DNA from: Saprospiraceae bacterium
Lineage (GTDB): Bacteria > Bacteroidota > Bacteroidia > Chitinophagales > Saprospiraceae
Reading direction: 5' to 3'
Assembly (NCBI GenBank): GCA_016714085.1
Contig: JADJNW010000014.1
Location: 244,031 to 308,030, forward strand
Length of the DNA: 64,000 nucleotides
Notes under the pieces: model-generated
Seen by the model: only the letters and a program-made list of their open reading frames with translations
Told to the model about the DNA's origin: nothing
Database searches by the model: none
Part shown: positions 62,860-64,000 of the stretch, piece after piece
Layout: every line of letters starts with the position of its first letter
How positions within the stretch are numbered: position 1 is the stretch's first letter
Made by a program: the position numbers and the translations under genes

Positions 62860-64000
62860 ATGAAATATAAATTATATATAACTTCTATATTCGCAACGCT
62901 GCTCCTCTTTTTGAGCAGTTGCGACGACTATCTGGATGTCAATTTCGACCCAAGTAACCCGCAAGTCGCAGAAGGCTTTGCCCTGCTGCCGCCTATTTTT
63001 TCACAAATGTCTCGCGGTGAAGTATTTGATACTCGCTTTGTAGGACAGTATATTCAAACCTGGGCTTCCACTGCCAAAAACAATATCTGGGATCAGCATG
63101 GATACGCACCTGGTAGTGATAGCGGTGGTGAGATGTGGCGTTCACACTACTGGTCAATCGGTAAAAATATTGACCTTGTCATCGAACAAGCGGAAGCTAA
63201 AGAACAATGGGATTATGTGGGCGTGGCCAAAGCCATTCGCGCCTGGAGCTGGCAAACTACGACCGATGTAAACGGTGAAATGATCTTGAAGCAAGCATGG
63301 GAACCCAATCGCTATGTATTTGACTATGACACCCAAGAGGAGGTTTACGCAGAAGTGCGCCGCCTCGCAGAGGATGCTATCAAAGACCTTTCCCGCACCG
63401 ATGGTGGCGTGAGTCAAGCTGGTTTGGCGCGTGGTGATCTTGTTTATAAAGGAGATCGCGACAAGTGGACAAAATTTGTGTACGCAGTATTGGCGCGCAA
63501 TGCACACCATATCAGCAACAAAGCGAGCTACGATCCTAACAAGGTGATCGAATACGTGGACAAATCTTTTGCTTCCAATGCTGATAATTTCAATATTCCT
63601 CACGCAGGGACAAGCAGCGCGGATGGCAATTTCTGGGGACCGACTCGGAACAACGTTCGTTCTTATCGTCCTACGGTTTTTTTCTTAAATCTATTGAATG
63701 GAACGGTTTTTAATGGCGTAAGCGATCCTCGGCTTCCGGTTATGCTCACTGCATCTCCTGACGGCGTTTTCCGTGGCGTAGTGCCAACAGCTGGCGACCC
63801 GACCAATGTGAACAATGATCCGACCAGAATTCCTTTGTTTTGGGGGGTTTCGCCCACCGAAACCAACGCTGCGACTATCCCTGGCAAATACATTTTCAAG
63901 GATAAATTGGATCATTATCTGCTCACCTATTTTGAATTGCAATTTATGAAAGCCGAAGCCGCTTTTATCAAAGGCGATATGGGAATGGCTTACGACGCAT
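62860..64000 (+). CDS. SusD/RagB-like outer-membrane lipoprotein, cut off at the window end
   Basis: The frame opens 18 bases after susC with a lipoprotein signal (MKYKLYITSIFATLLLFLSS, then Cys) and reads through to the end of the window (at least 380 codons). CDDYLDVNFDPSNPQVA at the mature N-terminus and the helical repeat blocks (FVGQYIQTWASTAKNNIWDQ, ARGDLVYKGDRDKWTKFVYA, LLTYFELQFMKAEAAFIKGD) are typical of the SusD-like_2 type. It would cap the SusC barrel and capture ligand. The C-terminus is missing because of the window edge. Confidence 0.92.
   Translation, partial: MKYKLYITSIFATLLLFLSSCDDYLDVNFDPSNPQVAEGFALLPPIFSQMSRGEVFDTRFVGQYIQTWASTAKNNIWDQHGYAPGSDSGGEMWRSHYWSIGKNIDLVIEQAEAKEQWDYVGVAKAIRAWSWQTTTDVNGEMILKQAWEPNRYVFDYDTQEEVYAEVRRLAEDAIKDLSRTDGGVSQAGLARGDLVYKGDRDKWTKFVYAVLARNAHHISNKASYDPNKVIEYVDKSFASNADNFNIPHAGTSSADGNFWGPTRNNVRSYRPTVFFLNLLNGTVFNGVSDPRLPVMLTASPDGVFRGVVPTAGDPTNVNNDPTRIPLFWGVSPTETNAATIPGKYIFKDKLDHYLLTYFELQFMKAEAAFIKGDMGMAYDA

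Noticed and set aside
1..64000. CRISPR arrays, tRNA or rRNA genes, insertion sequences, integrase or prophage genes
   Set aside because: I looked for regularly spaced repeats, T-loop sequences and transposase/integrase motifs and found none. The intergenic direct repeats are too short and irregular for CRISPR.

Overview
This window comes from a chromosome of a member of the Bacteroidota, probably a free-living, possibly marine, Saprospiria- or Chitinophagia-like bacterium; that class-level guess is inference. The evidence is: PorZ and type IX secretion sorting domains, a SusC/SusD pair, Bacteroidota families such as DUF2480, DUF5916 and DUF1835, promoters of the TTTG-(18-20)-TAnnTTTG kind, and almost no Shine-Dalgarno sites. 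GC looks like the low forties by eye. I saw no tRNA, rRNA, insertion sequence, prophage or CRISPR array. Most of the window is core housekeeping.

Layout. 1-6 kb: a cut-off membrane protein, a nitroreductase, a membrane pyrophosphatase (hppA), an anti-sigma-like fragment and atpDC. 6-11 kb: a DUF5691 / MoxR ATPase / DUF5682 module with an S51 peptidase on the opposite strand inside it. 11.5-16.3 kb, minus strand: porZ, nadD, a lipoprotein and dnaN. 16.6-25 kb, plus strand: an M16-like protein, the cell-shape operon mreB-mreC-mreD-mrdA, a CapA-like protein, folA, scpB and a DUF2480 gene. 25-28.5 kb, minus strand: a YpdA-type reductase, a degenerate hybrid sensor and a response regulator. 28.6-34 kb, plus strand: a polyprenyl diphosphate synthase, an NSS transporter with a tiny membrane partner, a PLP desulfhydrase-like protein and an M14 carboxypeptidase. 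34-44 kb, minus strand: surface proteins, an ABC exporter, accC-accB-efp-fabH and a sodium:solute symporter. 44.5-48.5 kb, plus strand: an hsp20 stress cluster with two CBS proteins and an S10 peptidase. 48.5-59 kb: secreted or envelope metalloproteases, an animal-type heme peroxidase, a duplicated lipocalin-like protein, a DUF5916 protein, a CvfB-like S1 protein, an M48 lipoprotein and a DUF1761 protein. 59.6-64 kb: a SusC/SusD nutrient-uptake pair that runs off the end.

Two points shape how the window should be read. First, eleven genes, including the normally essential accC, mreB and mrdA, are split by about fifteen one-base frameshifts, mostly deletions and often in homopolymers. mreB has also lost about 100 internal codons. 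Residual long-read consensus error is the simplest explanation, so those genes are annotated here as single interrupted genes. Second, many intergenic gaps contain long imperfect hairpins built from short repeated 'words' (for example AATTG/CAATT or GGTAAATG). The word differs from gap to gap but the design is the same. With the MoxR module, this is the least explained structure in the window.
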